Shown here one piece after another: positions 1 through 9,023 of a stretch of 64,000 nucleotides of DNA. The DNA is taken from positions 248,001 to 312,000 of the forward strand of contig NZ_JAKVIL010000003.1 in NCBI RefSeq assembly GCF_022601675.1, written 5' to 3'. Positions within the stretch are counted from its first letter, which is position 1. The number at the start of each line of letters is the position of its first letter. Below the pieces are notes generated by a model. The model searched no databases and had not been told where the DNA came from. It saw only the letters and a list, made by a program, of their open reading frames with translations. Made by a program: the position numbers and the translations under genes. The DNA comes from Ancylobacter gelatini (GTDB taxonomy: Bacteria; Pseudomonadota; Alphaproteobacteria; Rhizobiales; Xanthobacteraceae).

Positions 1-558
1 CGCGTGCTGGCGATCTTCGAGCCGCTGAATGTCGAGGTGATCCCGCGCCACGCCGACCTCATCCCCGGCCTGCTGGACGTGGTGGCCTTCGCCCGCGGCA
101 AGGGGATGAAGATCGGCTCCACCACCGGCTACACCCGGCCGATCATGGAAAAGCTGATGCCGCTCGCCGCCGAGGCCGGCTATGCGCCGGACAATGTGGT
201 GTGCGCCGGCGACCTTGCCGCCGGCCGGCCAAGCCCGCTCATGATGTACCGCACCTTCGCCGATATCGGCGTGTGGCCGCCGTCCGCCTGCGTGAAGCTC
301 GACGACACCGAGCCCGGCATTGCCGAGGGCCTCGCCGCCGGCACCTGGACCGTGGGCCTCGCGCTTTCGGGCAACGCGGCCGGCCTGTCCAAGGCCGAAC
401 TCGACTCGCTCTCCCCCGCCGACCGCGCCATGGTCCGCGCGCGGGCGAATGATCGTCTGTCCCGCGCGGGCGCGCATTTCGTCATCGACACCGTGGCGGA
501 CCTGCTCCCGGTGCTCGACGCCATCGAAGCCCGCCTCGCGGCGGGGCTTCGACCCTAG
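1..558 (+). CDS. phnX: phosphonoacetaldehyde hydrolase, 3' part
   Basis: HAD-superfamily enzyme that splits phosphonoacetaldehyde into acetaldehyde and phosphate in 2-aminoethylphosphonate breakdown. The frame is open from the first base, so the N-terminal third (about 85 residues of a usual ~270), with the nucleophilic Asp, lies outside the window. Visible are the cap and core segments [11 protein letters not shown], the [19 protein letters not shown] stretch and [19 protein letters not shown], which are typical of PhnX. The last nine codons and the TAG stop lie inside the first unit of a 39-bp tandem repeat, so the repeat sets the C-terminus. No other phosphonate gene is visible. The family call is firm. 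Confidence 0.9.
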   Translation, partial: RVLAIFEPLNVEVIPRHADLIPGLLDVVAFARGKGMKIGSTTGYTRPIMEKLMPLAAEAGYAPDNVVCAGDLAAGRPSPLMMYRTFADIGVWPPSACVKLDDTEPGIAEGLAAGTWTVGLALSGNAAGLSKAELDSLSPADRAMVRARANDRLSRAGAHFVIDTVADLLPVLDAIEARLAAGLRP

Positions 559-665
559 GGATTTTGGGCCCGCCTCGCGGCGGGGCTTCGACCCTAGGGA
601 TTTCCGGCCCGCCTGGCGGCGGGGCTTCGACCCTGGGGATTTTGGCCCGCCTGGCGGCGGGGCTG
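532..665. repeat. 39-bp tandem repeat, three units plus a partial fourth
   Basis: Units start at 532, 571, 610 and 648, giving periods of 39, 39 and 38 bp; the fourth stops after about 17 bp. Each unit has the core GCGGGGCTTCGACCC followed by an AGGGATTT-like end, and units 3 and 4 share a C-to-G change (CCTGGCGG). The first unit is the 3' end of phnX including its stop codon. Units abut without unique spacers, so this is not a CRISPR. It looks like slipped-strand or unequal duplication of a gene end. Confidence 0.9.
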
Positions 666-787
666 CGCCCATAAAACGAGGCCGGCCCGCGCCGGGCTTC
701 GGCCGCGCGCGGGCGCCACACCATTGCGAGCCCGCCCCCCATCCTCTAAACCCGCGCGCAACGGGACTTTTGAGGAACGGCGCCACC

Positions 788-2407
788 ATGGCCAAGGACA
801 AACCCACGAAGCTCAAGGCGCGCCTGCCGCGCGGCCTCGCTGATCGCGGCCCCGCAGAACTCGCCGGCACGCGGGCCATGCTCGACACCATCCGCCGCGT
901 CTATGAGCTTTACGGCTTCGAGGCGCTGGAGACCCCGTTCATCGAATATACCGACGCGCTGGGCAAGTTCCTGCCGGATCAGGACCGCCCGAACGAGGGC
1001 GTGTTCTCGTTCCAGGACGATGACGACCAGTGGCTGAGCCTGCGCTACGACCTCACCGCGCCGCTCGCCCGCCATGTCGCGGAGAATTTTCAGGACATCG
1101 CCAAGCCGTTCCGCTCCTACCGGCAGGGCTGGGTGTTCCGCAACGAGAAGCCCGGCCCCGGCCGCTTCCGCCAGTTCATGCAGTTCGACGCCGACACGGT
1201 GGGCGCGCCCACCGTCGCCGCCGATGCCGAGATCTGCATGATGGCCGCTGACACGCTGGAAGCACTCGGCATCGCGCGCGGCGATTACGTCATCAAGGTC
1301 AATAACCGCAAGGTGCTGGACGGCGTGCTGGAGGCCATCGGCCTCGGCGGGGATGACAATGCCGGCCGCCGCCTCACCGTGCTGCGCGCCATCGACAAGT
1401 TCGACAAGGTCGGCATCGAGGGCGTGCGCGATCTGCTCGGCGAGGGCCGCTGGGAGAACCCGGCCGCCAAGAGCGGCGACTTCACCAAGGGTGCGGGGCT
1501 GGATGAGTATGAAATTGATACTGTCATCAGCTTCGTCACTCTTCAGTCCGGCGACGTCACACCTCTGGAGGATATTACTGGCCTTGCCGCTGGCGCTCGC
1601 GCAAATGGTCATGAAGTTAATAATTACGGTTCCGGCCAGTTCGTGGAGAGTAATAAGGGTGTCGTGAATCACCTTCGGGCCATGTTCGGCAATTACGCGA
1701 CATCTGCCGAAGGCATCGAAGAGCTGGCGGAGATCGCCGATCTGGCAGAAGCTGCTGGCTATAGTCGTGACCGTATCCGCATTGATCCCTCCGTCGTCCG
1801 CGGCCTCGAATATTACACCGGCCCGGTCTTCGAGGCCGAGCTGACCTTCGAGGTCAAGGACGAAAAGGGCCGCCCGGTGCGCTTCGGCTCGGTCGGCGGC
1901 GGCGGGCGCTATGATGGGCTGGTCGGCCGCTTCCGGGGCGAAGCTGTGCCGGCTACGGGTTTTTCCATCGGCGTCTCGCGCTTGGCTGCCGCGCTTTCCG
2001 CGCTCGGCAAGCTGAAGGCGGCGACCGAGTACGGCCCGGTGGTGGTGGTGGTGATGGACCGCGACCAGACCGGCCATTACATGGGCCTCGTCAAGACGCT
2101 GCGCGAGGCCGGCATCCGGGCCGAGATGTATCTCGGCAACCCGAAGAATCTCGGCAACCAGTTCAAATATGCCGACCGCCGCAACTCGCCCTGCGTGGTG
2201 ATCCAGGGCTCGGACGAGCGCGCGGCCGGCACCGTGCAGATCAAGGACCTGATCGAGGGCGCGAAGGCTGCCGCCGCCATCACCGACAACGCCGAATGGC
2301 GCGAAAGCCGCCCGGCGCAGTTCGAGTGCAGCGAAGCCGAGCTGGTCGAGAAGGTGAAAGAGGTGCTCGGCCATCACGGCGTGCCCTACGGCGCGGCGCG
2401 CGGCTGA
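788..2407 (+). CDS. hisS: histidine--tRNA ligase
   Basis: Class II aminoacyl-tRNA synthetase that charges tRNA-His in the cytoplasm; 539 residues from this start. The start is the ATG after AGGAACGGCGCC; the frame is open further upstream through the repeat but that extension has no family character. Motif 1 lies around the [14 protein letters not shown] region, motif 2 around [20 protein letters not shown], and the histidine-specific motifs are [12 protein letters not shown] and GGGGRYDGL. The C-terminal anticodon-binding domain follows from about residue 420. It leads a group with hisZ and hisG, as in many Rhizobiales. Bases about 1500-1795 are much less GC-rich than the rest of the gene and use different codons, although the reading frame and family residues are intact. 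Confidence 0.96.
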   Translation: MAKDKPTKLKARLPRGLADRGPAELAGTRAMLDTIRRVYELYGFEALETPFIEYTDALGKFLPDQDRPNEGVFSFQDDDDQWLSLRYDLTAPLARHVAENFQDIAKPFRSYRQGWVFRNEKPGPGRFRQFMQFDADTVGAPTVAADAEICMMAADTLEALGIARGDYVIKVNNRKVLDGVLEAIGLGGDDNAGRRLTVLRAIDKFDKVGIEGVRDLLGEGRWENPAAKSGDFTKGAGLDEYEIDTVISFVTLQSGDVTPLEDITGLAAGARANGHEVNNYGSGQFVESNKGVVNHLRAMFGNYATSAEGIEELAEIADLAEAAGYSRDRIRIDPSVVRGLEYYTGPVFEAELTFEVKDEKGRPVRFGSVGGGGRYDGLVGRFRGEAVPATGFSIGVSRLAAALSALGKLKAATEYGPVVVVVMDRDQTGHYMGLVKTLREAGIRAEMYLGNPKNLGNQFKYADRRNSPCVVIQGSDERAAGTVQIKDLIEGAKAAAAITDNAEWRESRPAQFECSEAELVEKVKEVLGHHGVPYGAARG

Positions 2408-2428
2408 GGGCGGCGGGGAGGGCGGCGC

Positions 2429-2653
2429 ATGAAGCTGTTTCCGCTCGGCCCCAGCACGACCGGCGCGATCGCCGGCGGCCTTGGCACCATTGGCGGTCTC
2501 ACCACCGCCAACTGGCTCAAGGCGAGCTATCAGGACGTCAATGACAGCGCGTTCCTGTTCGCGCTGATCATGTTCCTGGCGTCGTTCTTCTTCATCACCC
2601 TCATCACGGCGGCGCTGAAGCATCTGAACGAGCGGGCGGGGAAGCAAGGCTAG
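2429..2653 (+). CDS. small membrane protein, unknown function
   Basis: A 74-residue protein starting 21 bp after hisS with GGGAGGGCGGC just ahead of the ATG. The N-terminal half is rich in Gly and Thr (GAIAGGLGTIGGLTTANW); residues about 41-62 (AFLFALIMFLASFFFITLIT) form one clear transmembrane helix, followed by a short basic tail. Base and codon use fit the neighbours. Position suggests co-transcription with hisS, but nothing points to a role in histidine or tRNA metabolism. I do not recognise a named family. Confidence 0.7.
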   Translation: MKLFPLGPSTTGAIAGGLGTIGGLTTANWLKASYQDVNDSAFLFALIMFLASFFFITLITAALKHLNERAGKQG

Positions 2654-2690
2654 GCCTGTCGGCCTTCCGGCGTCGATCATCCTGTCCATC

Positions 2691-2722
2691 ATCCCGGAAG
2701 CCGCAACGCGGCTATCGGGGAT
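2691..2722. repeat. imperfect inverted repeat after the 74-residue gene
   Basis: An ATCCCGGAAGCCGC arm and a GCGGCTATCGGGGAT arm face each other across AAC. There is no T-run, so it is either a weak terminator or one copy of a dispersed palindromic element of the kind common in Rhizobiales intergenic DNA. The rest of 2723-3041 shows nothing I can name. Confidence 0.5.
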
Positions 2723-3041
2723 CGGGGGCAGAAGGGGAGCGGGGCTCCCTCGCACCCACGAAACTTATCCGCACCCCCTCCACCCTGCCGTAACATCCTC
2801 TCACCCTGTCCCGTGAAGGGGCGCAACCGGAGCGGCCGGCTGACGCGGGGCGGGGGCGGTGGCCGTGTGCCGGGGCATAACGCTCCCCGCGCGCGGCGGC
2901 CCAAGCCTTGCGTTCCCGACTGGCTCTGCCGCCGGTCACTTGGGAGGCGGTTCGAACGGTTCGCCGTCCGGCCGGCTCCCGCAGCGGAGGATAGCAACGG
3001 TCAGTCCTCCGGGGGCCGCAGGGAGCAAGCCAAAAAACACC

Positions 3042-3152
3042 GCGTGCGGGGTGCCGGAGACGGCGCGTCGATTGGTTGACTGAAGGCTTGCACCATTCCT
3101 TTCATCACGGTGCAGGCGACCGTCGGGGCCTCGGCTCCGGCACCCCGCGCGC
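3042..3152. ncRNA. candidate structured RNA, strand unresolved
   Basis: An 18-bp outer stem pairs 3042-3059 with 3135-3152, with one G-T pair and no mismatch. Inside, 3059-3063 pairs with 3120-3124 and encloses a 9-bp hairpin, 3086-3094 with 3109-3117, with a 14-nt loop. A small hairpin with loop CTCG at 3125-3138 would compete with the outer stem. Stem strength is equal on both strands. It sits about 185 bp before hisZ in a stretch of nearly 700 bp without a gene. It does not match a riboswitch class I can recall, and it lacks a T-run that would make it a plain terminator. It may be an alphaproteobacterial sRNA, a hisZG leader, or a mobile palindrome. Confidence 0.45.
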
Positions 3153-3336
3153 CCTTCGCGGCGCCGCCTGCCCATCTCCCCGGCCGGTTCGCGGCGCGGG
3201 GCGCTTTCCGCTGTCCGCCTCTGCGCTGTCCACGCTCGCGGGAAACCATATCGACGCGGCGTCATGGACCCGACGCATCCCCTTTGCTAGAAGCGCGCAA
3301 CCCTGCTCGGCAAACCGCCGAAACCGTTGAGCGACC

Positions 3337-4467
3337 ATGACGACGCCCGTGCCGACCGCCACCACCCATGTCGGGGAACTGCTCGCGCTGTTCGCGCGCG
3401 CCGGATTCGAGCGCGTCGAGCCGCCCGTGCTGCAGCCGGCCGACGCCTTTCTCGACCTGTCGGGCGAGGACATGCGGCGCACCATGTTCGTCACCACCGA
3501 CGAGGACGGCCGCGAACTGTGCCTGCGGCCCGATCTCACCTTGCCAGTGTGCCGGGAATACATCGCCGACGGTGCCGCCCAGCCGCGCGATTTCGCCTAT
3601 CTCGGCCCGGTGTTCCGCTCGGATGTGCCGGGCGGGGAGTTGCTGCAGGCCGGCGTCGAATCCTTCGGCCGTCTCGACCGCGAGGCGGCGGATGCCGAAT
3701 TGCTGGCGCTGGGGCTGGAGACGGCGGCGCTGTGGGGCGTGAACGATCCGGTGATCCGGCTCGGCGATGCCGGCCTGTTCGCCAGCCTGCTCGACGCGCT
3801 CGACCTGCCGCCCGGCTGGCGCCGGCGCCTCATCAAGGATTTCGCCCGCTCCGGCAGCCTGGGCGCCGACCTCGCGGCGCTGCGCCAGCGCCCGGAAGGC
3901 GGCGGCGTCTCGGCCCATGCCGGCGTGCTGTCGGCGCTGGCGGGCTCCGACCCGGCCGCCGCCCATGCGCTGGTGACCGACCTCTTGTCGATCGCCGGCA
4001 TCTCGACCGTGGGCGGGCGCAATGTCGAGGAGATCGCCGGCCGCTTCCTGGAACAGGCCGCCTCCGGCGATGCCGACGGGCTGCCCGCCGAAAAGGTCGC
4101 GGTTCTGGAGCGTTATCTGGCGGTGGAAGGCAATCCCGACGCCGCGCTCGCCGGCTTGCGCGCTCTGGCGCGGGACGCCGGGCTCGACCTGGCGGGTGCG
4201 CTCGACATGTTCGAGACCCGCACCAATTTCATCGCCGCGCAGGGTGTCGAGATCGAGAAGCTGCGCTTCGCCGCCGCTTTCGGTCGGCCGCTGGATTATT
4301 ATTCCGGCATGGTGTTCGAGCTGCACGCCAATGGCGGCGTCCATCCGCTGGTGGCCGGCGGGCGCTATGACGGGCTGCTGGCCCGGCTCGGTGCGCCCGC
4401 GCCGATCCCGGCGGTGGGCTTCGCGGTCTGGCTCGGCCGGCTCGATGCGCTGGAGGTTCGCTCATGA
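3337..4467 (+). CDS. hisZ: ATP phosphoribosyltransferase regulatory subunit
   Basis: HisRS-like protein without synthetase activity that pairs with HisG to carry out and regulate the first step of histidine synthesis. It has 376 residues, usual for the family. Class II synthetase traces are visible: [22 protein letters not shown]-like [14 protein letters not shown], and [12 protein letters not shown] near the C-terminus, while [12 protein letters not shown] replaces the HisRS motif. Its TGA overlaps the ATG of hisG by four bases, so the two subunits are probably translationally coupled. The upstream gap holds the folded RNA candidate, the only visible possible leader structure. Confidence 0.93.
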   Translation: MTTPVPTATTHVGELLALFARAGFERVEPPVLQPADAFLDLSGEDMRRTMFVTTDEDGRELCLRPDLTLPVCREYIADGAAQPRDFAYLGPVFRSDVPGGELLQAGVESFGRLDREAADAELLALGLETAALWGVNDPVIRLGDAGLFASLLDALDLPPGWRRRLIKDFARSGSLGADLAALRQRPEGGGVSAHAGVLSALAGSDPAAAHALVTDLLSIAGISTVGGRNVEEIAGRFLEQAASGDADGLPAEKVAVLERYLAVEGNPDAALAGLRALARDAGLDLAGALDMFETRTNFIAAQGVEIEKLRFAAAFGRPLDYYSGMVFELHANGGVHPLVAGGRYDGLLARLGAPAPIPAVGFAVWLGRLDALEVRS

Positions 4468-5435
4468 GCGCGCTCATCGTCGCCGTTCCGTCCAAGGGGC
4501 GCCTTCAGGAAAACGCCGTCGCCTTTTTCGCCCGCGCCGGCATGAGCCTCACCCAGTCACGCGGTGCGCGCGATTATCGCGGCACGCTATCGGGCGTGGA
4601 GGGGGTCGAAGTCGCCTATCTCTCGGCCTCCGAGATCGCCAGCCAGCTCGCCTCCGGCGCGGTGCATCTGGGCGTCACCGGCGAGGATCTGGTGCGCGAG
4701 ACCATTCCCGACGCCGATTCCAAGGTGCTGCTGGTGGAAGGGCTGGGCTTCGGCTTCGCCAATGTCGTGGTCGCCGTGCCTCAGGCCTGGATCGACGTGC
4801 GCACCATGCGCGACCTCGACGACGTCGCGACCCATTTCCATGCGACGCGCGGCCGCCGCGTGCGCGTGGCGACCAAATATCTCAACCTCACCCGCGCCTT
4901 CTTCGCCCGCCACGGCATTGTCGATTACCGCATCGTCGAGAGCCTCGGCGCCACCGAGGGCACACCGGCGGCGGGGACGGCGGAGCTGATCGTCGACATC
5001 ACCACCACCGGCTCGACGTTGGCGGCCAATGCGCTGAAGGTGATCGACGACGGGGTGATGCTGCGCTCGGAAGCCAATCTGGTCGCCTCGCTGGGCGCCA
5101 ACTGGAACGCGCCGGCCCGTGCGGCCGCCCGCGCGCTGTTCGACCGCGTGACCTCCGCGCGCAAGGCGGCGACCATGCGCGAGGTGAAGACCCGGTTCTC
5201 CGCCTGCGACACCGCGGTGGTGCGCGAGGCGGTGGAGCGATTCCGCGCGGTCGCCCCGTTCGGCGCGCCGACCTCCTCGGGAATGGTCACGCTGCACTGC
5301 CCGCCGGACACGCTGCACGGGCTCGCCGTGTTCCTGCGCGACAAGGGCGCGGCGACCGTCTCGGTCGGCCCGCTCGATTATGTGTTCGCGGCGGAAAACC
5401 CGCTTTACGAGAAGCTGGCGGCGAAGATCGGGTAG
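4464..5435 (+). CDS. hisG: ATP phosphoribosyltransferase catalytic subunit
   Basis: Catalyses ATP + PRPP to phosphoribosyl-ATP, the committed step of histidine synthesis. At 323 residues it is longer than the ~230-residue short form but matches the Rhizobiales version that works with HisZ. The N-terminus [18 protein letters not shown] is diagnostic; [20 protein letters not shown] is the PRPP-binding loop region (about residues 175-195). The C-terminal part from about 250 replaces the regulatory domain of the long form. The start is in the ATGA overlap with hisZ. No terminator is evident in the 30 bp before the convergent cysG. Confidence 0.94.
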   Translation: MSALIVAVPSKGRLQENAVAFFARAGMSLTQSRGARDYRGTLSGVEGVEVAYLSASEIASQLASGAVHLGVTGEDLVRETIPDADSKVLLVEGLGFGFANVVVAVPQAWIDVRTMRDLDDVATHFHATRGRRVRVATKYLNLTRAFFARHGIVDYRIVESLGATEGTPAAGTAELIVDITTTGSTLAANALKVIDDGVMLRSEANLVASLGANWNAPARAAARALFDRVTSARKAATMREVKTRFSACDTAVVREAVERFRAVAPFGAPTSSGMVTLHCPPDTLHGLAVFLRDKGAATVSVGPLDYVFAAENPLYEKLAAKIG

Positions 5436-5465
5436 ACGTCACCAACGCCCGCCTGCTGACCAGCC

Positions 5466-6983
5466 TCAGCGGCCCAGCGCGGTCCCGGGGGCGTCGAGCC
5501 TCGTGCTTGCGAACGCCTCGGCCTCCCCGATGGCGTGCCCGAACAGGATCAGGCACGGCCCCAGCGACACGCCGGCCGCCAACTTATCCGCGACCGCCGC
5601 ATCCAGCTTATCCTTGAGCGTCGAGACGGTGGCGGTGACCCGGAATTCTTCGGGGCGGGTGGCGGAGAAGATGGCGAGGGCCGGTGCATGCGGATCGAGA
5701 CCGGCGGCCATCGCCTTTTTTGCCAGTTCTTCCCAGGTACGCTGCGGCATGTAGACCACCGTGGTGGCGGCCGGGTCGGCGAGTGCCTGCCAGTCGAGAT
5801 CGCGCGGCAGTTTGCCGTCGCGGGCATGGGCGGTGATGAACTGCAGCCGGCGGGCATGGTCGCGATGGGTGAGCGAGACTCCGAGCCGGCTCGCCGCGCC
5901 CTGTGCGGCGGTGATGCCCGGCACCACCTCGATGGGCAGGTTGGCGGCCCGCGCGGCGGCGATCTCCTCGCCGGCGCGGCCAAACACCATCGGGTCGCCG
6001 CCCTTGAGCCGCACCACGCGCTTGCCCTGCTTGGCCAGCGAGACCATCAGCGCGTTGATGTCGTCCTGCTTGCAGGAGGGGCGGTAGCCGGTCTTGCCGA
6101 CCAGCAGTTTCTTGGCCTCGCGCCGCGCCACGTCCAGCACGGCCGGGGAGACCAGATCGTCATAGAGCACGACATCGGCGGATTGCAGCACGCGAACCGC
6201 CTTCAGCGTCAGCAGCTCCGGGTCGCCCGGCCCGGCGCCCACCAGCGCGACCGAGCCGCGCCCTTCAGTGTCGCGCTCGGCTTCCGCGCGCTCAAGCAGC
6301 GTCTCGCGCAGCGCTTCGTCCGGCGCGGCCTCGGGTGTCTCCAGCGCGCGGCGGGTGAAGCGTTCCCAGAACCGGCGGCGGCCCTGATAGCCCAGCTCCA
6401 GCGCCGCGACGCTGGCGCGCCAACTGCGCGCGGCCTGCGCCCAATGGCGAAAGCCCTGCGGGATCACCGCCTCGATCTTGGCGCGCACCGCCTGCCCGAA
6501 CACCGGCGCGGCTCCGTCGGTGGAGATGCCGATCACCAGCGGCGAGCGGTTGACGATGGCGCCGAAGGCGAAATCGCAGAAGGCCGGTTTGTCGACCACA
6601 TTGACCGGCACGCCGGCCGCCCGTGCGGCCTGCGCGAAGCGTGCGCCCTCCGCGTCATCCTCAATGGCGCCGATGGCCAGCGCCGCACCGGCAAGGTCGG
6701 CGGGCGTCCAGTCGCGGGAGTGCAGGGTCAGCGTGCCGTCCGGCGGGTTCTGCGCCAGCGACAGGAGATCGGCCACCGGTTCAGGCGCGAACAGCTCGAC
6801 CTGCGCTCCGGCGGCACAGAGCAGCTCGGCTTTCCAGGCGGCGGCGTCCGACCCGCCGGCCAGCATCACGCGCCGGCCCTTCAGCGCGAAGAACACCGGC
6901 AGGCGCGCGAGCGGCGCCATGCGCGCGGTGGAGCCGTCCACCGGGTGTCGTGCGTCGTTTTCGTCGCTCAGGCCGTCGGCCAT
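5466..6983 (-). CDS. cysG: siroheme synthase (uroporphyrinogen-III methyltransferase / precorrin-2 dehydrogenase / ferrochelatase)
   Basis: Makes siroheme for sulfite and nitrite reductases from uroporphyrinogen III. It has 505 residues. The N-terminal half, about 25-230, is the NAD-dependent dehydrogenase/chelatase (FFALKGRRVMLAGGSDAA, VNVVDKPAFCDF, ISTDGAAPVFGQAVR). The C-terminal half begins at VGAGPGDPELLTLKAVRVL (about residue 248) and includes VVLYDDLVS, RLKGGDPMVFGRAGEE and VVPGITAAQGAAS of the SAM methyltransferase. I chose the ATG giving MADGLSDEN because it lies just before the conserved part. It stands alone, convergent with hisG. The upstream DNA is AT-rich and contains two GGATATAA copies (7029-7036, 7058-7065), which read TTATATCC on the coding strand and may include the promoter. 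Confidence 0.94.
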   Translation of the reverse strand: MADGLSDENDARHPVDGSTARMAPLARLPVFFALKGRRVMLAGGSDAAAWKAELLCAAGAQVELFAPEPVADLLSLAQNPPDGTLTLHSRDWTPADLAGAALAIGAIEDDAEGARFAQAARAAGVPVNVVDKPAFCDFAFGAIVNRSPLVIGISTDGAAPVFGQAVRAKIEAVIPQGFRHWAQAARSWRASVAALELGYQGRRRFWERFTRRALETPEAAPDEALRETLLERAEAERDTEGRGSVALVGAGPGDPELLTLKAVRVLQSADVVLYDDLVSPAVLDVARREAKKLLVGKTGYRPSCKQDDINALMVSLAKQGKRVVRLKGGDPMVFGRAGEEIAAARAANLPIEVVPGITAAQGAASRLGVSLTHRDHARRLQFITAHARDGKLPRDLDWQALADPAATTVVYMPQRTWEELAKKAMAAGLDPHAPALAIFSATRPEEFRVTATVSTLKDKLDAAVADKLAAGVSLGPCLILFGHAIGEAEAFASTRLDAPGTALGR

Positions 6984-7117
6984 GGGGCAGGTCCGTCTTG
7001 CCGGCCGGGGGCCGGGGGTGATCAATCTGGATATAACACACGAATATCGGAATTGAAGGATATAAACAGCGTCTGTCCGATTATCCGGTTTGACCCCTTG
7101 GCCGCTGCGGCCGGGGC

Positions 7118-7615
7118 TCAGTGTGCCTTGTCGGACAGCCGGTCGGTCCAGGCCAGCACCACGCCGGAAAGCACGAACACGACGTGGATGATCACCAGCC
7201 ACATCAGTTCCTTCTCGTCGACGCCGCGGTCGAGGTCCATGAACGCCTTCAGCAGCGCGATCGCGGAGATGGCGACGATCGAGGCCAGCAGCTTCTGCTT
7301 CAACCCGGCGAAATCGACCTTGGTCATCCATTCCGGCCAGTCGGAATGACCCTCGGCGTCGATCTTGGAGACGAAGTTCTCGTAGCCCGAGAAGATGACG
7401 ATGACCACAAGGCTGCCGGTGAAGGTCAGGTCGATCAGCGCGAGAATGCCGAGAATGGTCTCGCTCTCGTCGAACTGGGTGGCATGGGTGACGAAGTGGA
7501 ACAGCTCATTGGCGAATTTGAACAGCAGTACGGCCAGCGCGATGACGAGGCCGATATAGAACGGCGCCATGATCCAGCGGCTGATGAAGATGAAGCGCTC
7601 GATGAGCTTTTCCAT
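7118..7615 (-). CDS. UPF0114 / TIGR00645 family inner-membrane protein
   Basis: A 165-residue YqhA-like protein of unknown biochemical role. Four hydrophobic segments are visible: IMAPFYIGLVIALAVLLF near residue 15, ILALIDLTFTGSLVVIVIF near 75, LLASIVAISAIALLKAF near 122 and LMWLVIIHVVFVLSGVVLAW near 142. The start MEKLIERFIFISRW is typical of the family. A GGCCGC/GCGGCC inverted repeat (7100-7112) lies just beyond the stop and could end the transcript before cysG, which is on the same strand. Confidence 0.85.
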   Translation of the reverse strand: MEKLIERFIFISRWIMAPFYIGLVIALAVLLFKFANELFHFVTHATQFDESETILGILALIDLTFTGSLVVIVIFSGYENFVSKIDAEGHSDWPEWMTKVDFAGLKQKLLASIVAISAIALLKAFMDLDRGVDEKELMWLVIIHVVFVLSGVVLAWTDRLSDKAH

Positions 7616-7722
7616 GCGTGGCACCGGATTCCTTCTCGCGGATGCCAGAGGGGTGACATGCCGCTGCGGCGTCGGCAAGTGGTTTGCTGCATCGCAACCA
7701 CGCGCGCGGCGGCCGGGTGCCT

Positions 7723-8433
7723 TCAGCGCGGTATCATCTTCTGATAGGTGTTCTTCAGATTGTCCTGAATCACCGTCGCGGTGCCGGCGGCGGTCAGCAT
7801 GAGGTCCTGCTCCGGCACGCGCGTCGCGTAGCTCCAGCCGGCCGGCAGCGTGAGCTTGGCGCCGAGGCCGGGCAGGTCGGCATAGGTGAGTGCCGGCTCC
7901 AAGATCTGCGCATAGGACTGCATCACATAGACCGCGCCGTCCGGCCCGGTAAGCTGAAACACCGGCTTGCCGGCATCGAAGCGATAGGTGGTGTCGCGCT
8001 CGATGGTCTGCTCGGTATAGGCCGGCCCCATGGCCTGATGCAGCGACAGCCCGATTTCGGCGCGTTTGGCGAAAGTGATGCCGCCGACCGTGATCACCTC
8101 GCCGGTCTTGGTGGCGCCCGAGGCGATGATGCCGTCCATCAGGAAGTGGCGCGGTCCGTTCATCACCACGGCAAGGGTCTCGAACTGCCGGAGCAGATCG
8201 AGCCGGGTGATCGCCTCCCATTTGCCTGCCGGGCAGTCGTCGAAGCCGAGCGTGTTGTAGACGGAGGCCCGCAGGCCCTCCCGCGTGACGTGGACCGGCA
8301 CGATCTCGCAGTAGCGCGCATCGCGCAGGAGCGCGGGGAGCTGGGGTGTCGGCTGCGCCTGCGCGGCGCCAGACAGCGCCAGCAGCAGCGCGAGCAGAGC
8401 GCCCGGCAGATTCACGAAACGAGAGCAAGTCAC
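7723..8433 (-). CDS. secreted protein of unknown function
   Basis: A 236-residue protein with a clear Sec signal peptide: a basic start (VTCSRFVNLPG), a Leu/Ala core ALLALLLALSGAAQAQ and a likely cut after AQA. The mature part is mostly polar beta-type sequence with two Cys (ARYCEIV, FDDCPAGKW) that could form a disulfide in the periplasm. I used the GTG that puts the signal peptide at the extreme N-terminus; a second in-frame GTG six codons later is possible. I do not recognise the family. Confidence 0.65.
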   Translation of the reverse strand: MTCSRFVNLPGALLALLLALSGAAQAQPTPQLPALLRDARYCEIVPVHVTREGLRASVYNTLGFDDCPAGKWEAITRLDLLRQFETLAVVMNGPRHFLMDGIIASGATKTGEVITVGGITFAKRAEIGLSLHQAMGPAYTEQTIERDTTYRFDAGKPVFQLTGPDGAVYVMQSYAQILEPALTYADLPGLGAKLTLPAGWSYATRVPEQDLMLTAAGTATVIQDNLKNTYQKMIPR

Positions 8434-8557
8434 GGCGTCGCCACAGTCAGGTTGCGGTGCCCGCACGTTACCGCCGGATGCGAGGCTGCCGGAAGCGGGC
8501 GCAGCGATGCGACCAAAAATAGTCAGGCGCTGCGGCCGGAACAGATCTTTTGAGCGG

Positions 8558-8857
8558 TCAACGACTCCTGCGGCGCCCGAGCAGCAGCAGAATGATACCG
8601 AGCGTGCCCAGCACGGCGAAGAGCGGGGCGGCGAGCGCGGGAACCATGACCTTCTCCCACGCCTGCTCGGACAGGTTGGTTTCCACCAGCGACTGGAACG
8701 AGGCGAGCGTTCCCGGACTGGTTGCCTCCCAGGTGAGGCCGAACGGGGCCAGCACCAGCTGCGAGGAGGCGATGGAGCGCACGCCATCCAGCACCAGTGC
8801 GACGAAGCCGCCCGCCAGCAGCCACATGCCCAAGAAACGCACTACGAACCGGATCAT
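8558..8857 (-). CDS. small two-helix membrane protein
   Basis: A 99-residue protein with hydrophobic segments at about residues 3-23 (FVVRFLGMWLLAGGFVALVL) and 73-93 (ALAAPLFAVLGTLGIILLLLG), ending in RRRSR. The middle section (WEATSPGTLASFQSLVETNLSEQAWEKVM) is soluble and probably periplasmic. Similar short proteins occur in Rhizobiales as conserved hypotheticals. It is divergent from ccoN, with the 268-bp gap between them holding the FNR/FixK box. Confidence 0.65.
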   Translation of the reverse strand: MIRFVVRFLGMWLLAGGFVALVLDGVRSIASSQLVLAPFGLTWEATSPGTLASFQSLVETNLSEQAWEKVMVPALAAPLFAVLGTLGIILLLLGRRRSR

Positions 8858-9023
8858 GCCGTCTCCCCGCCGGGCCTCGCCGCGCCCGAATCCGGTCTAA
8901 GCGCCGCCGTCCCATGAGGCAAGCGCCTGTGCGCCGAGAAGGCGCGGTAACGCCTGCGACCGGGCGACCACCGCGACATTCCGTTCCAATCCCTCCCGGG
9001 GCGATCCGGGAAGACCCTTAGCC

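Noticed and set aside
532-665. CRISPR-like array
   Set aside because: Units are directly joined with no unique spacers, and there are no cas genes.
320-787. In-frame N-terminal extension of hisS through the repeat region, with [13 protein letters not shown] peptide repeats
   Set aside because: It overlaps phnX, has no family character, and the ATG at 788 has a good ribosome site and the usual HisRS start.
746-2755. 669-residue open frame opposite hisS
   Set aside because: Antisense shadow of a high-GC gene; sequence is His/Asp/Arg/Ala-rich without family motifs.
2763-2772. TTATCCGCA, one base from a DnaA box
   Set aside because: A single imperfect copy with no cluster or AT-rich unwinding region; not evidence of an origin.
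5535-7349. 604-residue open frame opposite cysG
   Set aside because: Antisense shadow; the cysG frame has complete family motifs.
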